NCBI RefSeq assembly: GCF_016107625.1
Contig: NZ_JABASV010000005.1
Coordinates: 124,001-188,000 of the forward strand
Reading direction: 5' to 3'
Length of the DNA: 64,000 nucleotides
Origin: Vreelandella alkaliphila
GTDB taxonomy: Bacteria; Pseudomonadota; Gammaproteobacteria; Pseudomonadales; Halomonadaceae
This document shows positions 1 through 8,040 of this stretch, one piece after another (positions within the stretch are counted from its first letter, which is position 1; each line of letters begins with the position of its first letter). Below the pieces are notes generated by a model. That model searched no databases. It saw only the letters and a program-made list of their open reading frames with translations, and was not told the DNA's origin. The translations under genes and the position numbers were made by a program.

Positions 1-305
1 TGTTCCAACACTTCTTTCGGGCCGGAATGTCCCGCTGCTAACACACGATCCGGCGTCACTGAGAGTACGCTTTCTGCCGACAGCTGGCGCAGGTAGCCTA
101 CCGAGGGCAGTTCGGCCATTTCGGGCGGGTGGAGCACCGTATCATCGCGGGCAACGATATCGATATCCGCGCCAAGCGCGGCGATGGTTTCAGCGATATC
201 GCCGCCCAGAATGACCCAGCGTTCGTTGGCTAGCGCCCCTCCAGTGGTTAACCAGCCAATCAGTAGCGCGGCAAACGACTGGCATGCGAAGCGTGTGACA
301 TTCAT
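1..305 (-). CDS. hmuT: Hemin ABC transporter substrate-binding protein, HmuT-like (3' part outside window)
   Basis: Periplasmic heme-binding component of an ABC importer. Only the first 101 codons are in the window. The protein opens with a signal peptide (about residues 1-27, ending around GGALAN), followed by RWVILGGDIAETIAALGA, the usual start of the first lobe of HmuT/PhuT proteins, and later SVGYLRQLSAESVLSV, also typical. The ATG overlaps the stop codon of the upstream hmuS by four bases, which indicates translational coupling. Gene order hemP-hmuR-hmuS-hmuT matches heme uptake operons of gammaproteobacteria; permease and ATPase genes would be expected just beyond the window edge. Confidence 0.88.
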   Translation of the reverse strand, partial: MNVTRFACQSFAALLIGWLTTGGALANERWVILGGDIAETIAALGADIDIVARDDTVLHPPEMAELPSVGYLRQLSAESVLSVTPDRVLAAGHSGPKEVLE

Positions 306-1390
306 GCCACGGCCTCTTGGTTACCGAGTTCATTCAGTAACTGCCGCCACTCGGGACGCTCCACGCGACCTTCCTGGCGCTCAGCGTAAATTTGCAGCAC
401 CAAAGAACCCTCTGCATCAAAGGCTTCTACACTGGTGACGCCACCGTCGCGGTTAGGCTTGCTGACCTGCCACACTTGCTCAATGGCGGTGTCATTAAGG
501 TGCAGCGTGAACTGCTCGCCAAACAGGTTCAGCCAGCCGCGGGTGCGCTGAGGTTCAGGTAGTGTGCCAGTGCGAATTTGCACGCAGCCAGGACTGGCCA
601 CGAACAGCATCAGTGGCAGTGCGCGCTGACTTGCTTTGGTTAACAGATTTTCCAGGGCATCGACGGGCAGCGCGCGAGTATAACGGCCTTCCATTAGCTG
701 GTTGGCTTCCAGACGCTCTAGATGGTGGCGCTGAAGCAGGGCGAAAAATTGGTGCACATCACGCATCGCCGCCCACTCGCTGGCGAGTGTCGGCGCTTCA
801 GGAAGAGCACGCTTTAAGCGGGGCGCGCTTTGGGTAAACGCGGGGGTATCTATGGTGCCTAGGGCAGCTAATGCGCCCCATGGGCGGGGCAGCGGATTTT
901 CCAGCGCAAAGCTTTTGTGAATGGCACAGCCATGCTGATTGAAAATTTGCAGGCTCCAGCGCCACTGACCTTGTTCACTCTCCGTTGGCAGAGGGGCGCG
1001 GTTAGAGCCATGGATAGGAGCATGAATAGGGTCGCGGATTAGGCAGGCCCAGTGCCAATGGGAATACAGCAACCGTAAATCTAAGCCACCTGGGTCAAGC
1101 AGCAAGCCGGTTTGCGGCCCGCCATCCAGGTCAGGGTAATCACCGGTTTGCTCGAGCACGGCTAAACGAGAGCGGGTGAGCGCTTTGACTCGGCCTAACA
1201 GGGGGAGGCGAGCCGCAAGGTCTTTCGGCGCGAGGGGCAGCGTCCATACGTCACGGCCTAAGCGCGCGGCCTGAAGTTCGCCTTCACTGATTGATAAGCG
1301 CTCGGCAATATCAATCGCTGGCAGGCGAGGCTGTGCTGCTCGTGCTGCGTCAAAGGCTTCAAGAATTGCGATCTGCTGGGACTCAATCAT
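302..1390 (-). CDS. hmuS: Hemin-degrading factor HmuS/HemS family
   Basis: Cytoplasmic heme-binding or heme-degrading protein that accepts heme after import. The 362-residue length fits the two-repeat HemS/HmuS/ChuS family. The N-terminal stretch with ERLSISEGELQAARLG and the later RDVHQFFALLQRHHLER and NLFGEQFTLHLNDTAIEQVW stretches are family-like. It starts 31 bases after hmuR and its stop overlaps the hmuT start, so it is in the middle of the operon. Whether it degrades heme or only carries it cannot be told from sequence. Confidence 0.88.
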   Translation of the reverse strand: MIESQQIAILEAFDAARAAQPRLPAIDIAERLSISEGELQAARLGRDVWTLPLAPKDLAARLPLLGRVKALTRSRLAVLEQTGDYPDLDGGPQTGLLLDPGGLDLRLLYSHWHWACLIRDPIHAPIHGSNRAPLPTESEQGQWRWSLQIFNQHGCAIHKSFALENPLPRPWGALAALGTIDTPAFTQSAPRLKRALPEAPTLASEWAAMRDVHQFFALLQRHHLERLEANQLMEGRYTRALPVDALENLLTKASQRALPLMLFVASPGCVQIRTGTLPEPQRTRGWLNLFGEQFTLHLNDTAIEQVWQVSKPNRDGGVTSVEAFDAEGSLVLQIYAERQEGRVERPEWRQLLNELGNQEAVA

Positions 1391-1421
1391 ACGTCACCTC
1401 TAGGCTTAACATTGCAAGGAG

Positions 1422-3395
1422 TTACCACTGCCAGTTGAGGGTGGCGAACAGGCTACGTCCGTCGCCCAGACTGCCATCGGGCCGATACCACACTTTGTCG
1501 CCGAGGTTGGCGAGGCGCAGCGCGGTATCAATAGCGGGGGTGATTTGCCAAGCAAGGTGGATATCGTGCAGCCCATAGCCTGGCAGGCGTTCATCGTCGC
1601 CCTGTTTGTCGAACGCCTGAGCAAAGCGGCCCTGCCAGCCGATCCGTACAGCGCTGTTATAAAGTGCAACATCACTGCCCAGCGTCATTTCCAGGGGTGT
1701 TTGGCTACCCAGAGCCTCACCGCTGTCGCGATCTTTGCCGGATACCTCTGAAAGACCTATAAAGCTGGTTAGCAGCGGGAATGCGCTAGGTTGCCAAGTA
1801 AGTCGGGTGTCATAGCCCCATAGCTGAGCACGCTGCACGTTTACGGCTTGAGTTGTGCCCGCCATGATATCGACCTGAGTGTCAATGAAGTCGTCTGCAC
1901 GAGTGTCGAAGTAGCTGGCGCGCGCCTGCCAGTCGCCCTGGTGCCATACCACACCGCTTTCCCAGGTGCGGCTGGTTTCAGGCGACAGGTTAGGGTTGGG
2001 AATCCAGTAGTTGTCGGGCGTACAGAAAAATGGTCCTGCGCAGAAACCGGCAAAGTGGCGCTCGTTAGCGTAAAGCTCGGAAAGACTGGGTGCGCGGAAG
2101 GCTTCGGCGTAGCCGGAGAACAGCATCAAGGTGTCGTCGGGCCGCCAGGCAAGGCGGAAGCGCGGCGACACTTGGTCGTGCACGCTGTCGGCATCGTTTT
2201 GACCGCTGGCGTCATAGCGGTCGTAGCGAGCGCCTATGCCAACGTCAAACTCCCCCGCGCCGCCTTCAGCCAAGTAGCTACCGGCAGTGAGGGTCGTGTC
2301 TAAATATGCCGCTTGGGTATCAATATCTGCGTGGGGGAAACCATTCGCTTCACCGTCAGGCCGTTGGCGAGCCTGCTCCAGCTCTGCGCCAAACACCAGC
2401 GTTTGTGAAAGCCAGCCATGGTCGATGCTGTGATAGCCATCGCTCTGCAGGCCGATCCGCTCAAGGGTACGGCTAGCCTGGGGCTCGTCGATATCCTGTT
2501 GGCTAAAGGTAAGCTGTGAGGTGATTTCAGTGGCACCACTCGGTTGCCAGCGGTGGCCAAGTTGTACGTTATTACTCTCAACATCACGATCGCGTAATGG
2601 GTTGCTAGCGCTGGTGGATAGCTGCTGCGGATTAGCGGGTTGGGTGGCGCGCTCATCATAGTGCTGCCAGCTAATAAACACCCGTTGGTCGTCGCTTGGT
2701 TCCCAGCCGCCTTTCAAAAGCAGGCTATTGAGGCTGGCATCTTCTACTGCTTCATCACCGCCCGCGCGACGAATATCGCCGGACTCGCTACGGCCCACAG
2801 AAAATAGCCCATCCACTTGCCCATTAGCCGTGTCGCGGCGGCCAAACGCCGTCAGGCTGCCGCGTAGCTCGTCGTTAGCTGTTGCCCCGCCCAGGGAAAG
2901 GCGTGCGCCGCTATCTTCACCTGGGGCTAATAGGTCGCTGGCCTCGACACTGGTAAAGCTAACAACGCCGCCCATGGCATTGCTACCGTACAGACTGGAA
3001 AGCGAGCCACGGGCAATCTGCACCTCTTGAATCAGCGCTGGGTCGAGGAAGAAGTTGCCCACATGGCCAGTGGAAATATCCTGGCGAACACCGTCCAGGC
3101 GCACCAGTACACCATTTCTGCCGAAGCCACGCATACTCAGCGTTTGGCCGTTACGGCGCCCTTGGCCAGCAACATGCAGGCCAGGCTGGCGGCTCAGCAC
3201 GTCTTCAACGCGGCTCGCGGTGGCAAGCGTTGCGTCTTGGCGGTCGATGATATCGATAATCAGCGGTGCGCGGGACAGATCCGTCGGTGCTCGGGTGCCT
3301 GTGACTGTGAGGGGGTCTAAGCCCGAGTCATTGGCGTTGGCAGGCAGAAGAGGGAGTAAGGTAAGGCAGAAGCCTAACGTGTGCGTTGGTTTCAT
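1422..3395 (-). CDS. hmuR: TonB-dependent hemin receptor, HmuR-like
   Basis: Outer-membrane beta-barrel receptor for heme, energised by TonB. A signal peptide covers about residues 1-22; the TonB box is likely DPLTVTGTRAP just after it, followed by the plug domain (LVRLDGVRQD, GSLSSLYGSNAMGGVVSF) and a barrel. The barrel carries FRAPSLSELYAN and, about 40 residues later, NPNLSPETS, which are the paired FRAP and NPNL motifs characteristic of heme receptors. The C-terminus ends in aromatic LNWQW as expected for barrel assembly. 657 residues is normal. It lies downstream of hemP and a Fur-box-like site, so iron repression is likely. Confidence 0.92.
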   Translation of the reverse strand: MKPTHTLGFCLTLLPLLPANANDSGLDPLTVTGTRAPTDLSRAPLIIDIIDRQDATLATASRVEDVLSRQPGLHVAGQGRRNGQTLSMRGFGRNGVLVRLDGVRQDISTGHVGNFFLDPALIQEVQIARGSLSSLYGSNAMGGVVSFTSVEASDLLAPGEDSGARLSLGGATANDELRGSLTAFGRRDTANGQVDGLFSVGRSESGDIRRAGGDEAVEDASLNSLLLKGGWEPSDDQRVFISWQHYDERATQPANPQQLSTSASNPLRDRDVESNNVQLGHRWQPSGATEITSQLTFSQQDIDEPQASRTLERIGLQSDGYHSIDHGWLSQTLVFGAELEQARQRPDGEANGFPHADIDTQAAYLDTTLTAGSYLAEGGAGEFDVGIGARYDRYDASGQNDADSVHDQVSPRFRLAWRPDDTLMLFSGYAEAFRAPSLSELYANERHFAGFCAGPFFCTPDNYWIPNPNLSPETSRTWESGVVWHQGDWQARASYFDTRADDFIDTQVDIMAGTTQAVNVQRAQLWGYDTRLTWQPSAFPLLTSFIGLSEVSGKDRDSGEALGSQTPLEMTLGSDVALYNSAVRIGWQGRFAQAFDKQGDDERLPGYGLHDIHLAWQITPAIDTALRLANLGDKVWYRPDGSLGDGRSLFATLNWQW

Positions 3396-3505
3396 GGGCC
3401 AGACAGTTCCAGCAGAAAGTGATGGATAATGTTGCTGGCTGGGTGCGATGGGCTACCTGGCTGGCTAAAAGGGTTAGTAGTAGGTAAGTGATTATTTTAA
3501 AAGGC

Positions 3506-3673
3506 TTACGCCGTTAAGATCAGCTTGCCGCTTTTCGTGCGTCGCAGCACATAGCGTCGCTGTTCATGGTGAATAACCAACAGACCGTCTTGATCAAGCA
3601 GCGCCTGACTTGTCACTTCGCGAGATGCGCTAGGCGAGCCTTCTGGCGGAACGTCTTTTTTTCTGGGCTGCAT
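3506..3673 (-). CDS. hemP: HemP family hemin uptake small protein
   Basis: A 55-residue ORF. The second half reads LLVIHHEQRRYVLRRTKSGKLILTA, which matches the HemP family pattern of a short beta-rich segment ending in a Y-x-L-R-x-T-x-x-G-K-L-I-L signature. The ATG has a GAGAGG-like ribosome site just upstream (minus strand CAACCTCTC; weak Shine-Dalgarno), and the gene lies between the Fur-box-like site and hmuR. HemP proteins are known as regulators or accessories of heme receptor expression in some proteobacteria; its role here is inferred from position. Confidence 0.88.
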   Translation of the reverse strand: MQPRKKDVPPEGSPSASREVTSQALLDQDGLLVIHHEQRRYVLRRTKSGKLILTA

Positions 3674-3690
3674 GAGAGGTTGTTTCCTGT

Positions 3691-3713
3691 GGTAATGATA
3701 ACTATTAACATTA
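3691..3713 (-). promoter_or_regulatory. Fur-box-like operator upstream of hemP
   Basis: The sequence GGTAATGATAACTATTAAC agrees with the 19-base Fur consensus at about 15 positions. It lies 18 bases upstream of hemP and heads the heme uptake operon, so it probably mediates iron repression. Binding is inferred, not shown. Confidence 0.75.
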
Positions 3714-3844
3714 ATTTAGCAGATTTGACTACCTCTCACAACCATCACTCCCAACCTTTCCTAATCTCCGTACAGATGCTTAATCCACAGTTTTTAAAGG
3801 TGGGGAATCGCTTGCTGATAAACGTTCACCTAACAGTAGAGTGC

Positions 3845-3862
3845 TCGTCATTACCCTGTCAT
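3845..3862 (+). promoter_or_regulatory. Pho-box-like PhoB site upstream of phoX
   Basis: TCGTCAT and CTGTCAT occur 11 bases apart (7-base half-sites with a 4-base spacer), the geometry of a PhoB box. The second half is a perfect CTGTCAT; the first matches 5 of 7. It lies about 70 bases before the phoX start, consistent with induction by phosphate starvation. Confidence 0.6.
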
Positions 3863-3929
3863 TTAAATTGATTAGTGTCCTCTTAACATAAAACTAGCGC
3901 GTGTTAACCGTGACGAGAGGACTGTTGTT

Positions 3930-6065
3930 ATGAGCAAGGAAATTGAAGATCATCGCCTGTTAAATCAGAGCAGCAACCAGCCGTTTGCGGATGTGTTAGC
4001 GCAGCATGTTTCGCGACGAGCGGTAATGCGTGGCGGCTTAGGTTTGGCCGCTGCTTCAATGCTTGGCTTTGGCGGTGCCGCCCAAGCATTGGCTTCAAAC
4101 GGGGCGCAAAAAACGCCGTTGACGCTGGCGTTTGAGGCGGTTCAAGGATCGCTAACGGATGCTGTCGTAGTGCCTGAAGGCTATGTTGCCCAAGTGCTGG
4201 TGCCGTGGGGCACGCCGTTGAGCACTGGTGACAGCTGGCAGTCCGACCAGCCAATGACTGCCGATCGTCAAGCCTCTAGCGTGGGTATGAACCACGATGG
4301 AATGGCTGGTTTTGCACTGGATGCCGATAACGCCTCACGGCGCTTTGTGCTGGTGCTCAACAACGAATATATCGATCAAGCAGCGCTGTGGGCACCTCAA
4401 GGTGGCCCGACCAATACGTCAGAAGGCAAGCGACCCGCCGAAGAGTCGCGTACCGAAATCAACGCTCACGGTGTCACCATTGTGGAAGTTGAGAAAGACA
4501 CTAACGGACACTGGTCGCATGTGCCTGGTTCCCGCTATAACCGCCGCCTTACCAGCGCGACGGTGATGGAAATGGCTGGTCCAGTGGCGGGCAGTGACTA
4601 TGTGAAAACGCGCTTCTCACCGGCGGGTACGCAAACCCGTGGTACCAATAACAATTGTGGTAATGGGTTAACGCCCTGGGGCACTTATATCGCTTGCGAA
4701 GAGAACTGGCCCAATGTGTTTGTTAATCACGGCCAACTCTTCCAGGACGATGCGCGGATTGGTATTCCTACCGATAAAAGCCGCTATGGTTGGGATACCT
4801 CGGCGGGTGATGCCTCTGAAGAAAGCGATGAATTTGCCCGTTTCGACATTACGCCACGGGGTGAGCGCGCCGAAGATGATTACCGCAATGAAGCGCGCAC
4901 TTTTGGCTACCAAGTTGAAGTCGACCCCTATAGTGATGCTCACGCGGTAAAACGCACTGCACTTGGTCGTTTCCGTCATGAAGGGTGTTGGCTAGGTAAG
5001 CTGGAAGCAGGGCAACCCGTGGTGTACTACTCTGGCCACGACTCCCGCAACGAGTACGTCTATAAATACGTTTCTGACGCTGCCTGGGACCCCGCCGATG
5101 CCAATCGCCCAGGCGAAGCGTATGACCGCCTCGCCATTGGTAGTAAGTATCTGGATAACGGCACCCTCTATGTGGCTCGCTTCAACGCTGATGGCAGCGG
5201 TGAGTGGTTGCCGCTAACACCTAGCGCGCAAACACGCGATGGCCGCTCGTTGGCAACGGCTTTGGGGTTGGCAGAGAATGATTTAGCTGGGGTGATTATT
5301 AACACCTGTGATGCAGCAGATCTAATGGGAGCGACACCGATGGACCGCCCGGAGTGGGCAACCGTGGATCCTTCCTCTGGCGAGGTGTATCTAACGCTGA
5401 CCAATAATTCGAAGCGTAGCGAAGAAGCTGCAGCGGCCACTTTCACCAATCAAGGCGATGACATTGCTCAGCTAGGGGTAGGCTATGAGACAGCTCCGGC
5501 AAACGCTGTTAATCCACGCGCTAATAACGAAGCCGGTCACATAATCCGCTGGCGTGAAAGCCGCTTGCCGAATGCATTTCGTTGGGAAGTGTTTGTGTTT
5601 GGTGCCGCCACTAATGACGAAGGTAATCATTCCGGCCTGACTGAAATGAACCAGTTTGCCAGCCCCGATGGTCTGTGGTTTGACCAGCGTGATGATGGTC
5701 AGGGCATTCTCTGGATACAGACCGATAATGGTTACGAAGGCATTACCGAGTACACCAACGACCAGCTATTAGCCGTGGTGCCTAACAGCCTGGACGAGAT
5801 TCAGGGTACCGGTCCGGTGATTAACAACAGCAACCAGCAGCAACTGAAACGCTTCGCCGTAGGGCCGAACGGTTGTGAAGTGACCGGCATTTTTGCGACG
5901 CCGGACAAAACGGCGCTGTTTATTAATATTCAGCACCCCGGCAACTGGCCCGCGGATGGTAGCGCACTGACCCAAGATGCCACCGCTGAGACCAGTGGCC
6001 AAGTACGCCCTCGGGCATCTACCGTTGTTATTCAGAAGCGCGATGGTGGGCCAGTGGGCGTTTAA
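3930..6065 (+). CDS. phoX: PhoX-type alkaline phosphatase (DUF839), Tat-exported
   Basis: Secreted or periplasmic phosphatase that releases phosphate from organic esters. The N-terminus holds SRRAVMRGG at about residues 29-37 followed by a hydrophobic stretch and AQALA, a classic twin-arginine signal; Tat export fits the cofactor-loaded PhoX family. Later landmarks include NNNCGNGLTPWGTYIACEENW (about 235-255), GRFRHEGCWLG, DSRNEYVYKYVS and WATVDPSSGEVYLTLTNN, all typical of the DUF839/PhoX fold. 711 residues is a normal length. A Pho-box-like site precedes it and a strong terminator follows. A secreted iron-calcium enzyme of this class is known in marine bacteria; the metal content here is not visible. 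Confidence 0.9.
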   Translation: MSKEIEDHRLLNQSSNQPFADVLAQHVSRRAVMRGGLGLAAASMLGFGGAAQALASNGAQKTPLTLAFEAVQGSLTDAVVVPEGYVAQVLVPWGTPLSTGDSWQSDQPMTADRQASSVGMNHDGMAGFALDADNASRRFVLVLNNEYIDQAALWAPQGGPTNTSEGKRPAEESRTEINAHGVTIVEVEKDTNGHWSHVPGSRYNRRLTSATVMEMAGPVAGSDYVKTRFSPAGTQTRGTNNNCGNGLTPWGTYIACEENWPNVFVNHGQLFQDDARIGIPTDKSRYGWDTSAGDASEESDEFARFDITPRGERAEDDYRNEARTFGYQVEVDPYSDAHAVKRTALGRFRHEGCWLGKLEAGQPVVYYSGHDSRNEYVYKYVSDAAWDPADANRPGEAYDRLAIGSKYLDNGTLYVARFNADGSGEWLPLTPSAQTRDGRSLATALGLAENDLAGVIINTCDAADLMGATPMDRPEWATVDPSSGEVYLTLTNNSKRSEEAAAATFTNQGDDIAQLGVGYETAPANAVNPRANNEAGHIIRWRESRLPNAFRWEVFVFGAATNDEGNHSGLTEMNQFASPDGLWFDQRDDGQGILWIQTDNGYEGITEYTNDQLLAVVPNSLDEIQGTGPVINNSNQQQLKRFAVGPNGCEVTGIFATPDKTALFINIQHPGNWPADGSALTQDATAETSGQVRPRASTVVIQKRDGGPVGV

Positions 6066-6085
6066 ATTAATAAGTAAGCATTGCG

Positions 6086-6114
6086 AAAGCCCCGTTTATG
6101 ACGGGGCTTTTTTG
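6086..6114 (+). terminator. Rho-independent terminator of phoX
   Basis: Stem AAGCCCCGT / ACGGGGCTT with a TTATG loop followed by a run of six T, 21 bases after the phoX stop codon. Confidence 0.9.
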
Positions 6115-6127
6115 CATACGGGGGCGC

Positions 6128-6778
6128 TCAATGGTTTCCATACGCTGCCAAAAATACATCCACGGCGCTGCTGATCTGACGATGAATTTCTTCATCGCTG
6201 GGGAGCTGGCGAACCCCCATACGCACCTCCATAACCAACATGCCTTGCCACATGCTACAGAGTTGGTCGGCGGCTAGTGTGGGTGCGTTAAGTGTTAAAT
6301 GCCCGGCGCGGGCTAGCCCCTCAAGCTTTTCCTGCAGCCACTTTTTAGTGGCCCAGGGGCCTGCTTCGAAAAAGGCCAGAAGCAGTTCGGGGTACTGATT
6401 TCCCTGTGCACTCATGACGCGCTCAACGGCTAACACGTGGGGCTCCAACAAAAAGCGCACGAGGCTTGTGCCGACTTCAATCAGTGACTGACGAACGGCT
6501 TCATGAGTGTCGGGAAGCTGTTCTAGACCATGACGAATGAGGGCGGTTTCACGCTGAATGACGTTGCCAAATAGCGCTTCTTTGGTTGCAAAATGGCCGT
6601 ACACAGTCACTTTGGAAACACCTGCTTCACGGGCAACGGCTTCCATGGTCACCCCTTCGAGCCCAAAGCGAAAAAATAGGCAGGCCGCCGCGTCTAGCAT
6701 CGCGTTGTGCTTAGCCATATCTTTGGGGCGACCGGCGCTGCGTTTTTTGTCAGGCGGTAAAGGTTGCGAGTCCGTCAT
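6128..6778 (-). CDS. TetR/AcrR-family regulator of the adjacent RND pump
   Basis: Transcriptional repressor of 216 residues. The helix-turn-helix covers about residues 20-65 (LDAAACLFFRFGLEGVTMEA, VSKVTVYGHFATKEALFG). I start it at the ATG at 6778 (MTDSQPLPPDKK), because the longer reading only adds 26 residues that lie in the promoter region and resemble no TetR N-terminus. The C-terminal ligand domain resembles the TetR_C class with VMEVRMGVRQLPSDEE. It is divergently transcribed from the adaptor/pump operon, with a palindrome in the shared 100-base region, so it most likely represses that operon and itself. Confidence 0.85.
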   Translation of the reverse strand: MTDSQPLPPDKKRSAGRPKDMAKHNAMLDAAACLFFRFGLEGVTMEAVAREAGVSKVTVYGHFATKEALFGNVIQRETALIRHGLEQLPDTHEAVRQSLIEVGTSLVRFLLEPHVLAVERVMSAQGNQYPELLLAFFEAGPWATKKWLQEKLEGLARAGHLTLNAPTLAADQLCSMWQGMLVMEVRMGVRQLPSDEEIHRQISSAVDVFLAAYGNH

Positions 6779-6812
6779 TCCGTAAAATCCGTGCCTATCG
6801 AATAAATAAATA

Positions 6813-6855
6813 TTGAACGCTGCCGTACACATATTATAGTGAACCGTATCGTTCA
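6813..6855 (+). promoter_or_regulatory. Putative pump promoter with overlapping TetR operator
   Basis: A -35-like TTGAAC (6813-6818) and a -10-like TATAGT (6835-6840) are spaced by 16 bases. Directly over the expected start point lies the palindrome TGAACCGTATCGTTCA (6840-6855; TGAAC arms). Outer TTGAACG and CGTTCAA also form a longer inverted repeat. This arrangement is what a repressor operator would look like. Confidence 0.5.
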
Positions 6856-6879
6856 AGAATAAACCATTTCGAGGCCATT

Positions 6880-8040
6880 ATGGACACGTCCTTCAATACT
6901 TCCTGGCGCCACCGGAGTCGTGGCACGTTGGCGGCCTTAATTATGATGAGTGTCACGGTAGTTACGGTGGTTGCGCTTACTAGCCAGCACAGTCGTGCCC
7001 AGTTGGCCAACCAGCAAGAAACTGATAACGCTTTGTTGCAAGTGGTTACGCAGTCTCTTGCCCACTCCGAACAGCTGGAGCGGGACGTGCGCTTAACGGG
7101 GCGAGTGGTTGCACGTCAGTCAGTGTCGCTTGCCTTTGAACCCGCTGGCCGTGTTAGCGAGGTGTTGGCTGATAGGGGGAGTGCGGTTGAGCAGGGCGAT
7201 GTGCTAGCGACACTGGATACCCGTCGTCTTGAAAGCCGTTTGGCAGAAGTGGCCGCACGCAGTGAGGAAGCCCGCGCCGGTCTGGCTTTTGCTCAGCGCC
7301 AAGAAGAGCGTGAAGCGCAGCTTAATCAAAGTAATTTTGCCAGCCGTACGACGTTGGACCAAGCACGCACGGATCGGCTCACGCTTCAAGCTCGCCTTGC
7401 GGCACTGGCGGCTGAACGAGACAGCCTTACTGCTGATCTTGAGGACAGCACGTTAAAAGCGCCCTTCGCTGGACGCGTTATTGAACGTCATGTCAGCGTT
7501 GGTAGTTTAGTGACGAGCGGAACCGCCGCGTTTGAGCTTATCGATGTTGAGCAACTTGAAGCGCATCTAGGATTGCCTGCTCGGTTAGCGTCGACGTTTA
7601 CACCAGGCGAGACGGTCACACTCAACGTTAATCACCACGCTATTGGCGGTAAGGTGCGTGCTCGGCTACCCCATATTGACAGCGACAGTCGCACGCAGAC
7701 GCTGGTTGTCTCGCTTGACGCCTCAAACAGCGCGGTGCCTGGTGACCTCGTTGAACTTAGCTACGCAGTGGTAGAGCCTGCCAGTGGCTATTGGGTGCCG
7801 CTAGATGCCTTACGTGCTGCCGAGCGAGGATTGTGGAACGTACTGGTGGCAGAGCCGCTGGAAGAGGGGCATTTTCGTGTGGCACGGGCGAGCGTGGAAT
7901 TACTGCACACTGAAGGCGATCAAGCCTTTGTGCGCGGAACCCTTGAGCCAGGAATAAGGATAATTACTAGCGGCATTCACCGCATCACCCCTGGGCAGCA
8001 GGTCACCCTCAGCGAGGATATGGCTTATGCAGCGCATTGA
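6880..8040 (+). CDS. RND efflux periplasmic adaptor (membrane fusion protein)
   Basis: Adaptor connecting an inner-membrane RND pump with an outer-membrane channel. One N-terminal membrane anchor (about residues 15-35), then biotinyl-lipoyl half (SVSLAFEPAGRVSEVLADRG), alpha-hairpin with coiled coil (about 110-180), second lipoyl half (LKAPFAGRVIERHVSVGS) and beta-barrel region. 386 residues is normal for HlyD/AcrA-type RND adaptors. Its end overlaps the pump start by 14 bases. No outer-membrane factor gene is present, so a TolC-like channel encoded elsewhere is presumably used. Substrate unknown. Confidence 0.9.
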   Translation: MDTSFNTSWRHRSRGTLAALIMMSVTVVTVVALTSQHSRAQLANQQETDNALLQVVTQSLAHSEQLERDVRLTGRVVARQSVSLAFEPAGRVSEVLADRGSAVEQGDVLATLDTRRLESRLAEVAARSEEARAGLAFAQRQEEREAQLNQSNFASRTTLDQARTDRLTLQARLAALAAERDSLTADLEDSTLKAPFAGRVIERHVSVGSLVTSGTAAFELIDVEQLEAHLGLPARLASTFTPGETVTLNVNHHAIGGKVRARLPHIDSDSRTQTLVVSLDASNSAVPGDLVELSYAVVEPASGYWVPLDALRAAERGLWNVLVAEPLEEGHFRVARASVELLHTEGDQAFVRGTLEPGIRIITSGIHRITPGQQVTLSEDMAYAAH

